From Fidelibacterota bacterium (lineage in GTDB: Bacteria > Fidelibacterota > Marinisomatia > SCGC-AAA003-L08 > TS1B11), in NCBI GenBank assembly GCA_020354025.1, contig CP070638.1, positions 2,516,250 through 2,580,249 of the forward strand: 64,000 nt of DNA. Direction: 5' to 3'. Numbering within the stretch: position 1 is the stretch's first letter; every line of letters starts with the position of its first letter. Below the pieces are notes generated by a model. The model made no database searches, was not told the origin of the DNA, and saw only the letters and a program-made list of their open reading frames with translations. Made by a program: the position numbers and the translations under genes. Of the stretch, positions 7,995-16,402 are shown piece after piece.

Positions 7995-9446
7995 ATGAAT
8001 AAGCGACAAACCTGGATATTCTCTGTACTATTTTTTCTGCTGCTGGGCGCTGGTAATCTGGTGATAGCCGCTCCCCCGGCAGCGGCAGGCGATGATATTA
8101 ACGCCCGGCAGATCAATGACCTGTTCATTTTGGCCTCCTCCAAGGCCAATCCGAGTGTGGTTACCATCGCCTCGGAGCGGGTGGTCCAGCGATCGTTTCG
8201 CCACCCCTTCTTCGATTTCTGGGGGGATGACTTCGGGCCTTTTGGACCGGCCCCCGAATCCCGAAGCAGGGTCCTGGGATCAGGCGTGATCATTAATGCC
8301 TCGCAAGGATACATAGTTACCAATCATCATGTAATTGAGGACGCAGAAGATATTGAAGTAATGCTTATCGATAGGCGAGAGCTGTCAGCGAAAGTCGTTG
8401 GTACCGATCCCAGCAGTGATATAGCGGTTATCAAAGTGGAGATCGATAATCTGCAACAAGCGCAGGTGGGCAATTCCGATGATCTGCGGATCGGGGAGTG
8501 GGTACTGGCTATTGGAAGCCCTTTCAGTCCGAACCTGGACCACACCGTAACTGCGGGGATCGTCAGCGCCAAAAGTCGTAGTGATGTGCTGTCCCTCAGT
8601 TCACGTCGGTATGAGGACTTCATACAGACCGATGCCGCCATCAATCCCGGCAATAGCGGTGGCGCCCTGGTGAACCTGAATGGCGAGCTGGTAGGTATCA
8701 ATACCGCCATCGCCACTAACGGCTTCTCCCGCTCCAGTGCGGGCGTCGGTTTTGCGATCCCCATCAACTTGGTGATGCGGGTGGTTGATGACCTGATTGA
8801 ATACGGGAAGGTAACCCGCGCCTACCTGGGTGTGCTCATTCAGGATGTGGATGCATCCCTCGCCAAAGCCCTGGACATGAAGAGCCCGGAGGGGGCCATA
8901 GTCAACGAAGTGCATAGCGACACGCCGGCGGAAAAAGCGGGTATCAAGGAAGGGGACGTAATCATTCGAGTGGATGATATCGCCATCCGCGACAATTCGC
9001 ATTTGAGGAACGTGATTTCCTCCTCCCGGCCTGGTGATCGGCGTAAGGTAGTGGTTATCCGTGATGGAAAAGAAAAAACCATTACTGTAAAATTGGGCGA
9101 ACTGCCATCGGAAGAAACCCTGGCAGCCCGGGATAATGACAGGGATGAAGATGAAACCGTACAGAGCCGTACGGGCTTTGCTGTGGCCGAGCTGGACAGC
9201 CGGGAAGCGCAGCAATTTGATGTGCGTGCCGAAGAGGGTGTTCTGGTAACCAGAATTAATCCCCGCAGCAAGGCGGCCAGGGGTGGTGTCCAGCCGGGGG
9301 ATGTAGTGGTGAAAATCGATGATGTAAAGATCAGTGATCTGAGCGACTATCGCCGGGCCTTGAAAGATTATAAAGAGGGGGATACTGTCCTCTTGCGCAT
9401 TGTCCGGGGGGAAGTATTTCTGTATGTCGGGCTGGAGCTGAGCTAG
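7995..9446 (+). CDS. degP: DegP/HtrA (Do)-family periplasmic serine protease
   Basis: 483 aa. A signal peptide (about residues 1-26) is followed by a trypsin-like domain with the triad H112 (TNHHVI), D142 (SDIAVIK) and S221 (GNSGGAL). PDZ1 (about 255-345, starting AYLGVLIQDV) and a C-terminal PDZ2 (about 400-483, GGVQPGDVVVKIDD) follow. The family degrades or refolds misfolded envelope proteins and responds to envelope stress. The start has AAGGA about 7 nt upstream. It is a single-gene unit between a terminator and a 270-nt intergenic region. The acidic linker (DNDRDEDE) between the PDZ domains is species-specific. Confidence 0.96.
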   Translation: MNKRQTWIFSVLFFLLLGAGNLVIAAPPAAAGDDINARQINDLFILASSKANPSVVTIASERVVQRSFRHPFFDFWGDDFGPFGPAPESRSRVLGSGVIINASQGYIVTNHHVIEDAEDIEVMLIDRRELSAKVVGTDPSSDIAVIKVEIDNLQQAQVGNSDDLRIGEWVLAIGSPFSPNLDHTVTAGIVSAKSRSDVLSLSSRRYEDFIQTDAAINPGNSGGALVNLNGELVGINTAIATNGFSRSSAGVGFAIPINLVMRVVDDLIEYGKVTRAYLGVLIQDVDASLAKALDMKSPEGAIVNEVHSDTPAEKAGIKEGDVIIRVDDIAIRDNSHLRNVISSSRPGDRRKVVVIRDGKEKTITVKLGELPSEETLAARDNDRDEDETVQSRTGFAVAELDSREAQQFDVRAEEGVLVTRINPRSKAARGGVQPGDVVVKIDDVKISDLSDYRRALKDYKEGDTVLLRIVRGEVFLYVGLELS

Positions 9447-9596
9447 GCTTCGATCTAATCAAATAGACTCCCTTGCACTTGCCCTCGAGGGATGAGCTGT
9501 CTCAGTGAATTCCTCCCTCGGAAGTATGCCGTGATTGCGGCCCCTGAGATTCTCGCCCGTTCGATCCTGCCTCTCTGCCACTAATTTGCACGTGCC

Positions 9597-9637
9597 CAGC
9601 AGATATGCCTCCCCGGTTCACTCCGGGAGGTATGCTG
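9597..9637. other. Imperfect inverted repeat upstream of the DUF1028 gene
   Basis: The arms CAGCA...GCCTCCCCGG and CCGGGAGGTATGCTG pair with one mismatch, one bulge and a 5-nt insertion, around a loop of about 6 nt. It lies 80 nt before the DUF1028 gene and 150 nt after degP. There is no T tract. It could be an operator or a leader hairpin; no other feature is seen in 9447-9716. Confidence 0.3.
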
Positions 9638-9716
9638 CTATAAAACGGGCCGGGCTTCAGCAATCCTACTAACTTATGCCCGTAAATAAATTCTAATCTC
9701 ACCGGGAGAAGACGCC

Positions 9717-10712
9717 ATGCAGAACTTTCGATCCATCACGGGCATTATATCTATCCTGTTTTCAGGCGCAGTTATCTGTGCTGCCGGTAACGGACCGTCC
9801 AAATTGAGGCCTGTGGCCACCTACTCCATCGTGGCCCGTGATCCCGCCACCGGGCAGCTGGGTGTGGCAGTGCAGTCCCACTGGTTCTCGGTGGGTTCGC
9901 TTGTGACCTGGGCCCGGGCCGGCGTGGGCGTCGTGGCTACCCAATCGTTTGTGCTGGTAGACTATGGCCCCGACGGCCTGGCGCTCATGGAAGCGGGTGT
10001 GGCGGCACCGGAAGCTCTGGGCCGACTGGTCGAGGGGGATGAAGGCCGGGAAGTGCGGCAGGTGGCTATGCTAGATGCCGCCGGCAACGTGGCGGCCTAC
10101 ACCGGGGAGCGGTGCATTAAAGCGGCTGGGCACCATGTAGGCGATGGCTTCTCCGTACAGGCCAACCTCATGCTGAGCGATAAGGTCTGGCCTCGAATGA
10201 AGACCGCGTTTGAGAACACCACCGGGGACCTGGCTGAACGGATGATGGCTGCCCTGGAGGCGGCCGAATCGGTCGGTGGGGACATCCGCGGACGCCAGTC
10301 GGCGGCCATGCTCATCGTCTCCGGCGAAAAGCAGGAGCAGCGCTGGAAAGGTGTACTCATGGAGCTACGGGTGGAGGATCACCCCGATCCATTGAGTGAG
10401 CTGCGTCGTCTGGTCAATGTTCACCGCGCCTATGAGTACATGAACGCCGGTGACCTGGCTGTGGAGCATGGCGATAATGAAGGTGCACTGAGACAGTACG
10501 GCGCTGCGGAGGAGCTGTTTCCCGACAACCTGGAGATGAAGTTCTGGCATGCCGTGGCTTTGGCTAATATGGACCGTCTGGAGGAATCCTACCCTCTTTT
10601 CCGGACTATTTTCAGGCGGGATAATAACTGGAGGATACTACTGCCGCGGTTGGTGCTCAGCGGGCTGATCGAAGAAAAGGCGGTTGACACCATCCTGCTG
10701 AAAGTAGAGTAA
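9717..10712 (+). CDS. Secreted DUF1028-family protein with TPR tail
   Basis: 331 aa. A signal peptide (about residues 1-23, ending VICAAG) is followed by a DUF1028 domain: PVATYSIVARDPATGQLGVA, VGSLVTWARAGVGVVATQ, and GRQSAAMLIVSG near residue 200. This family has an Ntn-hydrolase-like fold and is often fused to peptidoglycan-binding or TPR regions; its reaction is not established to my knowledge. Here residues of about 235-320 are TPR-like (AYEYMNAGDLAVEHGDNEGA, MKFWHAVALANMDRLEESYP). GGGAGAAG lies just upstream of the ATG. It appears to be a single gene convergent with the next cluster. Confidence 0.85.
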   Translation: MQNFRSITGIISILFSGAVICAAGNGPSKLRPVATYSIVARDPATGQLGVAVQSHWFSVGSLVTWARAGVGVVATQSFVLVDYGPDGLALMEAGVAAPEALGRLVEGDEGREVRQVAMLDAAGNVAAYTGERCIKAAGHHVGDGFSVQANLMLSDKVWPRMKTAFENTTGDLAERMMAALEAAESVGGDIRGRQSAAMLIVSGEKQEQRWKGVLMELRVEDHPDPLSELRRLVNVHRAYEYMNAGDLAVEHGDNEGALRQYGAAEELFPDNLEMKFWHAVALANMDRLEESYPLFRTIFRRDNNWRILLPRLVLSGLIEEKAVDTILLKVE

Positions 10713-10729
10713 AAATCCAGCCCGGTCTG

Positions 10730-10757
10730 CGGGATGGGACTCAAAAGCTCTATCCCG
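10730..10757. terminator. Weak hairpin between convergent genes
   Basis: CGGGAT (10730-10735) pairs with ATCCCG (10752-10757) across a 16-nt loop between two convergent stop codons. The stem is short and no T tract follows. A bidirectional terminator is possible but poorly supported. Confidence 0.25.
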
Positions 10758-10800
10758 GAGGTTTATATCTACCGCTGCGAGAGGCTCTGCGTTAAAAGTC

Positions 10801-11643
10801 TCATTCAGTCGTACTCATATCTTTGAGTAGCTCCAGGGGTTTAGGGTAGGAGTCTGACAGTGTTTTCAGGAAGTTTCCAAGAGCGTCTACATTGCGGCTT
10901 TCTACATGGTATTCCAGATTACGCAAGGCTCCGTTTGCGTACCGGGTATGGAGGAAGAAATACTTCACCGCCGCGAGTAAATAAGCCCCTCCATAGAGGT
11001 CCCATATAATCGAGCAACGGATAGCATTAACCAGCACAAATGCATTCAGACCGTTGCGGAGATCGCCGGTGTAAAGCTCTCCCAGGCCAGGAAGGAGTCT
11101 TGACATACCCGTAGCCAAGGCTACTGACTTCTGTGGCACATCCCCGATCCGTTCGATATCCTGGGCCAGGTTCTGAGCATACTCCAGCTTACATGCATTC
11201 AAGTGCTCCGATCCTTCAGCCCAGTGTCCCTGATAGATATAAGACCAGGCTTGGATGTAGATCAGCTGCTGGGCTTGCTCGGAGGTAACCGCAGGCTGAA
11301 GGAGAGCAAGGGTCCGGCGCATTTGCTCGTAGTCGTAAGCCTCCCAATTGATCCGGGTTAGGAATATCAGGTTATCACGGTCATAAGGAGAAGTTTCATC
11401 GTTGGATACAGCCTGGATCAGCACGGCAGCGGCCTGGCTGATCTGTCCCCCGGCGTGGTAGGCCTGTGCCAGTCGGTATAATAGCTGGTCCTCGCTGTCA
11501 TACTGTCCGAAATACCACTGGCGCTGATACTCGGTGGCCGCCTCAAAGTAAGCTCCCTGTCGATATAAATAGTCCCCCAGGTTGGCACTGTTAAGGGAAC
11601 CTGCTAGCAGGAGCCACCCGGTGATAACTACTGAGCGAGCCAC
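10801..11643 (-). CDS. Exported TPR protein with PGxGxxY membrane domain (second of cluster)
   Basis: 280 aa from a GTG at 11643. This start gives a compact signal peptide (MARSVVITGWLLLAGSLNSA) and a 16-nt overlap with the upstream gene; GGAG lies just before it. An ATG at 11700 is in frame but adds a Gly/Pro-rich extension lacking in the paralogues. Residues 22-170 are TPR-like (LGDYLYRQGAYFEAATEYQR, LLYRLAQAYHAGGQISQAAA). Then comes LLPGLGELYTGDLRNGLNAF with hydrophobic segments. It is the last gene of the cluster starting at 13907. The same architecture is seen at 621-1538 and 11628-12464. Function unknown; an envelope scaffold is inferred. Confidence 0.72.
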   Translation of the reverse strand: MARSVVITGWLLLAGSLNSANLGDYLYRQGAYFEAATEYQRQWYFGQYDSEDQLLYRLAQAYHAGGQISQAAAVLIQAVSNDETSPYDRDNLIFLTRINWEAYDYEQMRRTLALLQPAVTSEQAQQLIYIQAWSYIYQGHWAEGSEHLNACKLEYAQNLAQDIERIGDVPQKSVALATGMSRLLPGLGELYTGDLRNGLNAFVLVNAIRCSIIWDLYGGAYLLAAVKYFFLHTRYANGALRNLEYHVESRNVDALGNFLKTLSDSYPKPLELLKDMSTTE

Positions 11644-12464
11644 TGCTCCAGGTATGGATGCGCCAGAACCGGGTCCAGCCGGCCCAGCCTGGCCCGCCAT
11701 AGGGCCTGTCGCTCCTGGAAGTCGATCCTGGCTCCGACATAACTGCCGTAGATATCCCCCAGATAAAAGGATACTGCCAGTGCAGCGGAGCCCAGACCGG
11801 AGACTACCCTTTCATGGGCGAAAGCATTATAGGCCACATAGCCGCTGAAGACCGTAGCTGCCAAAGCGTACAGCCCATCAAGGCCCCTCCCGTTATAGGC
11901 TTTTCCCAGGCCGGGCATCACCGCGGACAGTGACGCCGCTACCCAAGGCCGCTTGGGCCGTATCTCTTGGCGCTCCTTTTCCAGTGTTAGGAAGAGCATC
12001 CGAAGGCTGTCGTTTTTAATAATATCAAAATAGCCACTGTCTAAAAAAGTGGGATCAAGAGCCACCCGGGCCGCATAATGGTGATAGAAGGTTCCCTCTT
12101 CCAGGCTGCCGCTGGCCGCAATCCGCTCCCAATTCTCCCCTCTGGCCAGGTTATGCAGTAATGCCAGCCGGGCGCTGGCAGCCAGCTGGCCGCTGGCTTC
12201 AGTCGCCAGTGTTTCAAAGGTCTGAGCAGCAAAATCATGACGCCCGCGGAGCTCGTGACACAATCCTACCTTGAATAGGGTGGAGTCGTCATTTCCTTCA
12301 TTCAGGTAAAGATACCGCTCGTACTCCATGGCTGCCCGCAGGTAGTCTCCCCTGATAAAGAGGTAATCACCGAAGGCTTTCAGACGGGAAGGGGTGAAGA
12401 GGTTCGCTTCGGGCTGGGCGTTAAGACCAACGAGGGCAGAGAGTAGTAATAAAAGGGGGCGCAC
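11628..12464 (-). CDS. Exported TPR protein with PGxGxxY membrane domain (first of cluster)
   Basis: 278 aa, GTG start at 12464, 14 nt after the YidD-like gene. Signal peptide MRPLLLLLSALVGLNAQ. TPR helices follow (FGDYLFIRGDYLRAAMEYER, TLFKVGLCHELRGRHDFAAQ), closely matching the motif order of the downstream paralogue. The C-terminal domain starts VMPGLGKAYNGRGLDGLYAL and has further hydrophobic stretches. The 3' end overlaps the start of the next gene by 16 nt, which indicates coupling. The pair arose by duplication. The start lacks a clear Shine-Dalgarno sequence and probably relies on coupling to yidD. Confidence 0.75.
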   Translation of the reverse strand: MRPLLLLLSALVGLNAQPEANLFTPSRLKAFGDYLFIRGDYLRAAMEYERYLYLNEGNDDSTLFKVGLCHELRGRHDFAAQTFETLATEASGQLAASARLALLHNLARGENWERIAASGSLEEGTFYHHYAARVALDPTFLDSGYFDIIKNDSLRMLFLTLEKERQEIRPKRPWVAASLSAVMPGLGKAYNGRGLDGLYALAATVFSGYVAYNAFAHERVVSGLGSAALAVSFYLGDIYGSYVGARIDFQERQALWRARLGRLDPVLAHPYLEQWLAQ

Positions 12465-12478
12465 GAAGGATGATAGGG

Positions 12479-12934
12479 CTAACGGTCCCTCTCCCTGGCA
12501 ACTGTGACCACAGCGGTTTCAGGCCCGTATGTCGACACCGGATCAACGAATTTTTCGCCGTCGAAGGGATAGTAGAAATAGGCAAAGGGATTACACCGCA
12601 GGAGTCGGTCAGCCGTCAGCAGGTAGCCTTTCACGCTCCCATACTCACGGAGAGCACCAAGGGCAAATCGTGAGCAGGAAGGATGGAACACGCAAGATGG
12701 CAGGTCCTGGGTGGAAATGGCCTTCTGATAGACGCGGATCCACGTCGTCAGAGCATCTTTCAGGAGATTTGATTGTATTCCCACTGAGGGTCCGTCTGAC
12801 GGGACTCCCCACTCAGGTGGTGTCTCCCAATACCGGTTCGCGGGCGGTGGCAGCTGAGCGAGAAGGCTCTCCAGGAGCAGCAGGTTAAAGACCGCCACCC
12901 TCAAGGCAAGTTTACTTGCGCAGCCCTTCCGCAA
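12479..12934 (-). CDS. yidD: YidD-like protein with N-terminal signal sequence
   Basis: 151 aa starting at TTG (GGAG 7 nt upstream, inside the end of the preceding gene). Residues 57-118 carry the YidD signature: VYQKAIS, then CVFHPSCSRFALGALREYGS and LLRCNPF, with Cys81, Cys87 and Cys114. Canonical YidD is about 70-85 aa, lies at the inner face of the membrane and assists YidC-mediated insertion, usually beside rnpA and yidC. Here it has a hydrophobic leader (about residues 8-26, ending LLAQ), which suggests export or anchoring, and a 30-residue tail. It sits in an envelope cluster rather than at the rnpA-yidC locus. Family assignment is confident; its role here is open. Confidence 0.85.
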   Translation of the reverse strand: MRKGCASKLALRVAVFNLLLLESLLAQLPPPANRYWETPPEWGVPSDGPSVGIQSNLLKDALTTWIRVYQKAISTQDLPSCVFHPSCSRFALGALREYGSVKGYLLTADRLLRCNPFAYFYYPFDGEKFVDPVSTYGPETAVVTVARERDR

Positions 12935-13907
12935 TCTCGATCTCCGTCATGGTCCTGCCCTGGTAGGCATCCATCGAAATTGAAAAGCAGGGATATATGT
13001 TAACGCAAGGCACTAGCAACAGCCACTCATCACTGCGAATTCTCCGTTCGTGGAGCTCGGCCCCGATACGAGGGCCTAGAAAATAACTAGCCAGACAGCC
13101 GTCAAGTCCGTTAGCCTTGTAACCAGTTTTATAGGCCATGTAGGACTGCGTCCAAAAAGTGACATCCAAGTTTGCGAAGTTACTAGCCCCGGCTATCAGT
13201 TTTCCAGCCAGCCCAATCCATTCGCTGGTTTGAATCTCTTTGCCTTCGTTCATCTCCAGCCCAACGCGGGGACCGATATAGGCGCTGGCCAGACAAGGCC
13301 CGAGTCCGCCTTTACCGCGAGCATAGACTCCCGGGGCCAGTTGAGCACCTGGGGGGGGCCCAGTATCCGGGGTGGGAGTCGGTACGCGTTCTTCGATAGC
13401 CGACGGCGGTGCTTTTTCATCGCTCGCCAGTCTTATTGCCAGTGCCTGCATACCAATTGTGAGCATATCATTGATCTTACCCTCAAGATCGTAATCGGCG
13501 ACCATGATGACCTGGCTCGTTTCCACGTCAACAATCCGGGCCGAGGCGGTATACATATCTCCTACTTTGCTGATACTACCACCCACCATCATCTGGGCCC
13601 CTAAAAGCTGGCCTACTTCCACCAGACATTCATCACTGGTGCAGCCGACCAATTGAAAGTCCTGCTCAGTAAGGATCGTCTCCATCATTCCCCGCTCAAC
13701 CACCTGAAATTTCTCAAGGCGGAAGAGCTCATTTCGAAGCCGGTCCGACAGCGCGGCGACTTCCGTCTGGCTGATACCTCTTCCTTCGAAATCCAGCACG
13801 GCGATAGTGGTCTTCTGAGCCAAAAGGGAGGTTCCCGGTGCGAGTAGGGCAATTAATAATACTGCCCGGCTCGCCGATGAGCGTAGTTGACGCAGTAGCT
13901 CTTGCAT
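12912..13907 (-). CDS. CsgG/FlgO-like exported protein with duplicated GPRxG motif
   Basis: 331 aa, ATG preceded by GGAGG. Signal peptide about residues 10-30 (ending SLLAQ). Residues 34-160 match the FlgO/CsgG-like periplasmic fold: TTIAVLDFEGRGIS, LRNELFRLEKFQVVERGMME, LLGAQMMVGGSISKVGD, ARIVDVETSQ. A proline-rich linker (170-190) follows. Then two copies of a motif occur: GLGPCLASAYIGPRVGLEMN (201 on) and GLDGCLASYFLGPRIGAELH (267 on), each ending in EW. It is the first gene of the four-gene cluster, and its 3' end overlaps yidD. CsgG relatives build outer-membrane secretion pores or lipoprotein assemblies. No lipobox is seen here, so pore formation should not be assumed. Confidence 0.7.
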   Translation of the reverse strand: MQELLRQLRSSASRAVLLIALLAPGTSLLAQKTTIAVLDFEGRGISQTEVAALSDRLRNELFRLEKFQVVERGMMETILTEQDFQLVGCTSDECLVEVGQLLGAQMMVGGSISKVGDMYTASARIVDVETSQVIMVADYDLEGKINDMLTIGMQALAIRLASDEKAPPSAIEERVPTPTPDTGPPPGAQLAPGVYARGKGGLGPCLASAYIGPRVGLEMNEGKEIQTSEWIGLAGKLIAGASNFANLDVTFWTQSYMAYKTGYKANGLDGCLASYFLGPRIGAELHERRIRSDEWLLLVPCVNIYPCFSISMDAYQGRTMTEIEIAEGLRK

Positions 13908-14058
13908 GATTATCGTTCCTCCCCGGTTATTTAGAATAGGATAATATAAACCTGTGTAGCTTGAAAAAAAACCAGTGAATATCAGTTTTGTGAAATATGA
14001 CCAGGATATCTGATAAAGCAGTCATTCACCGGGTGGCCCGCGTTCCGGCCAGGATTGT

Positions 14059-16359
14059 TCACTCGATCGACCGCTTAATGAACGTCTGGATTCCCTCCCA
14101 TATATGCTCGGGATCGATATGAGACTCGGCTATTATTTCCTCAACCGAGCCACCGGTCCGCCAGCAGTTGTCCCAGTCCGGTGTCAATGCAAATTCGCGC
14201 AGGCGCCGATTCCCGACCCAGTTCTGCATAAGCCGATAGGCCTGATTGGAGACGATCATGCTGTTGTCCCAGTCCCACGGTGAGAGGACCTGTTCCCGGT
14301 AGGATTTCGACTGTAGCTGAAAAAGCCCATAGCTGATAGCGGCCACTATTTTCAAGTTTAGCCCCCGGTCCCGGATGTGGGGTATGATGGTAACTAAACT
14401 ATTAGTGGCGCTGGTACCTCGAACGATGAGCGTCCCTTCCCTGGGTTTCCCGGGATCATAGTCCTTCATGATGTAGGCTCCCTTCGCCGCTTCCAGGTGG
14501 GATGGAATGCCCAGGGCTTCCCTGTCAGGTATTATAATTGGGGGGCGGGTGAGGTGTAGGGCAATGAGCGGTACATCAGTGGCTAGCGCGGTTCCTAAGG
14601 CTGGAGCTACTTCATTGTGCTCCCAGGGGTGCAGGTTAATGATCTGGCCATCGGGGAACAGCTGGGTAACGCCGGGCGCAAAGATTCCGAAGTGGGTGCG
14701 GCTGTCATCGGCGGTTTCCGGGCCCGAATGTCCGGCGACCCACAGGATGCGACCTACTTTGAACTCTGAGTCCTGGGCTACCTGGCTGAACAGCCGGAGG
14801 GGTCCATACTTAAGGTATGAAAAGGAACCGTACGTACTACAGGCACCGAGGAAACCCTGATAGTCTTCATCTGGAGTTTCGGAAAAGTTAACCGTGGTCA
14901 TACCCGCCAGCAGACCCGCATTGGTAAACTCGGTAATGGCCTGCGGCAGCAGCGCACCGTGTGTATAGTCCTCCCGGTTGTACCAGCCGAAGCCTTCGAA
15001 GTTCTCCCAGTTCTTGGCGAAACCGGAAATGTTGGTGGAATCGGCCAGGTCCGCGGAGGCGGCGATAAAGATGGGAACTCCGCAGCGGTCATGACTGAGC
15101 TTATTTATCCAGGCCCCGAATTTAGCCAGTGCCGCCCGGTTCGGCGCTTTCTGCCCGGGTCCTACAAAGAGTTCCTCTGGGTACTGCGCAACTTTCTTAA
15201 GTACCTGCTTGGGCAGCTTGAAGTTTGCTCCTGGAAGGTACCCTTCCAGCTCTTCGGGGACCGAATCTCCCAGCTCCACCAGTCTTTCGGCCAGGAAGTC
15301 CGCCAACTCCTGATTGTTCCGCATTACCGACATGACCCGTGAGAGATGGCTGGCCGACTCCTCGCGGAACTGTCGGTCATCAGCGGGGCGCGGCTCGCCG
15401 AAGTTTTCGAAAGTCACACCATACTTATTTGCGAACTCCTTGCGCCCGGTCCAGAAAAGCTCACAATTGGCCTCATGCGGTACACCATGAGACTTGCTAT
15501 CGTATACCCCATAGCCTCGACCCTTGCGGTTTCTAGTCCAAAGTACTTTTGGCTTATCCTCGCCATCAGGGCTGTTAAGCAGGACAAAGGCCTTTGCGAC
15601 CTCTTCCCATTTTTCGCCTTCATGGGTTCCCACCACGTGAAAGCCGTAGGGTTTGAACCAGTCTGGTGGTGCGCCGTTGATAACCGAAGAAAAGGGGCGG
15701 TCATCTATGCCGAAATCATTCCAGTCCAGGACATAGATCAGGTTGGACAAACCGAGGCCATAGGCAGTGTTCTTGGTTTCATGGCTGGAGCCGGCTGAGA
15801 GTCCGCCTTCGCCTTCATATGCCCATACCCTTACCTCGGGAATCCCGGCCAGCTTATAGGCCAGGGCCATCCCGGCCGCTGGCGGCGAACCGTGGCCGCT
15901 GGGGCCGGTATTGAACTTCAGGAATAGGGTTTTTCCGCTCATTTCGGCATGGCCGGGCAACCCCCCCTGACGACGCAAGTTGAGCAGGTCTTCCCATACC
16001 AGCGCCCGACGCTCGAAGCCCTTCACCAGATACCTGGGATTATTAGTCTGCTCGTACTTGATGCGGAGCGCTTCGTTGTAAACGGCGAGCATGGCATAAA
16101 TCAGGGGAACGGTGTGTCCCCCCACCAGGACGAAGCGGTCGGCAAAGCGCTTGCCGGGATCGCGAATATCCCAGCGCATGGCGCCTGATAGAGTGTTGAC
16201 TACAAGCATGTGAACCTTGGAGCGGGAGCCGCCGGGGTGGCCGCTCTGGCGGTGGTTGAGCATGATATCAATGCACTGATCTATCAGGTCTTTGATAATC
16301 TCGTAGGATGAGAATTCCTGTTTCAGCTGGGTCAGGGGATAGGATGTAGGCCGCCTCAT
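14059..16359 (-). CDS. Transketolase-like thiamine-diphosphate enzyme
   Basis: 766 aa, longer than classical transketolase (about 660). GHPGG (40-44) and VLVGGHTVPLIYAML are typical of the transketolase N-terminal domain. The ThDP site reads YEGEGGLSAGSSHE...LDWNDFG near residues 180-215, so the usual GDG motif is GEG here. A pyrimidine domain (about 400-590) and a C-terminal domain follow. The expected role is two-carbon transfer between sugar phosphates in the cytoplasm, but this subfamily may have another substrate. AAGGAG lies 11 nt before the ATG. It is a single gene between the envelope cluster and uvrA. Confidence 0.82.
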   Translation of the reverse strand: MRRPTSYPLTQLKQEFSSYEIIKDLIDQCIDIMLNHRQSGHPGGSRSKVHMLVVNTLSGAMRWDIRDPGKRFADRFVLVGGHTVPLIYAMLAVYNEALRIKYEQTNNPRYLVKGFERRALVWEDLLNLRRQGGLPGHAEMSGKTLFLKFNTGPSGHGSPPAAGMALAYKLAGIPEVRVWAYEGEGGLSAGSSHETKNTAYGLGLSNLIYVLDWNDFGIDDRPFSSVINGAPPDWFKPYGFHVVGTHEGEKWEEVAKAFVLLNSPDGEDKPKVLWTRNRKGRGYGVYDSKSHGVPHEANCELFWTGRKEFANKYGVTFENFGEPRPADDRQFREESASHLSRVMSVMRNNQELADFLAERLVELGDSVPEELEGYLPGANFKLPKQVLKKVAQYPEELFVGPGQKAPNRAALAKFGAWINKLSHDRCGVPIFIAASADLADSTNISGFAKNWENFEGFGWYNREDYTHGALLPQAITEFTNAGLLAGMTTVNFSETPDEDYQGFLGACSTYGSFSYLKYGPLRLFSQVAQDSEFKVGRILWVAGHSGPETADDSRTHFGIFAPGVTQLFPDGQIINLHPWEHNEVAPALGTALATDVPLIALHLTRPPIIIPDREALGIPSHLEAAKGAYIMKDYDPGKPREGTLIVRGTSATNSLVTIIPHIRDRGLNLKIVAAISYGLFQLQSKSYREQVLSPWDWDNSMIVSNQAYRLMQNWVGNRRLREFALTPDWDNCWRTGGSVEEIIAESHIDPEHIWEGIQTFIKRSIE

Positions 16360-16402
16360 AGCAGGTTAACTCCTTCTCAGGCAGGTGATTGCCGGTTGAT
16401 TA

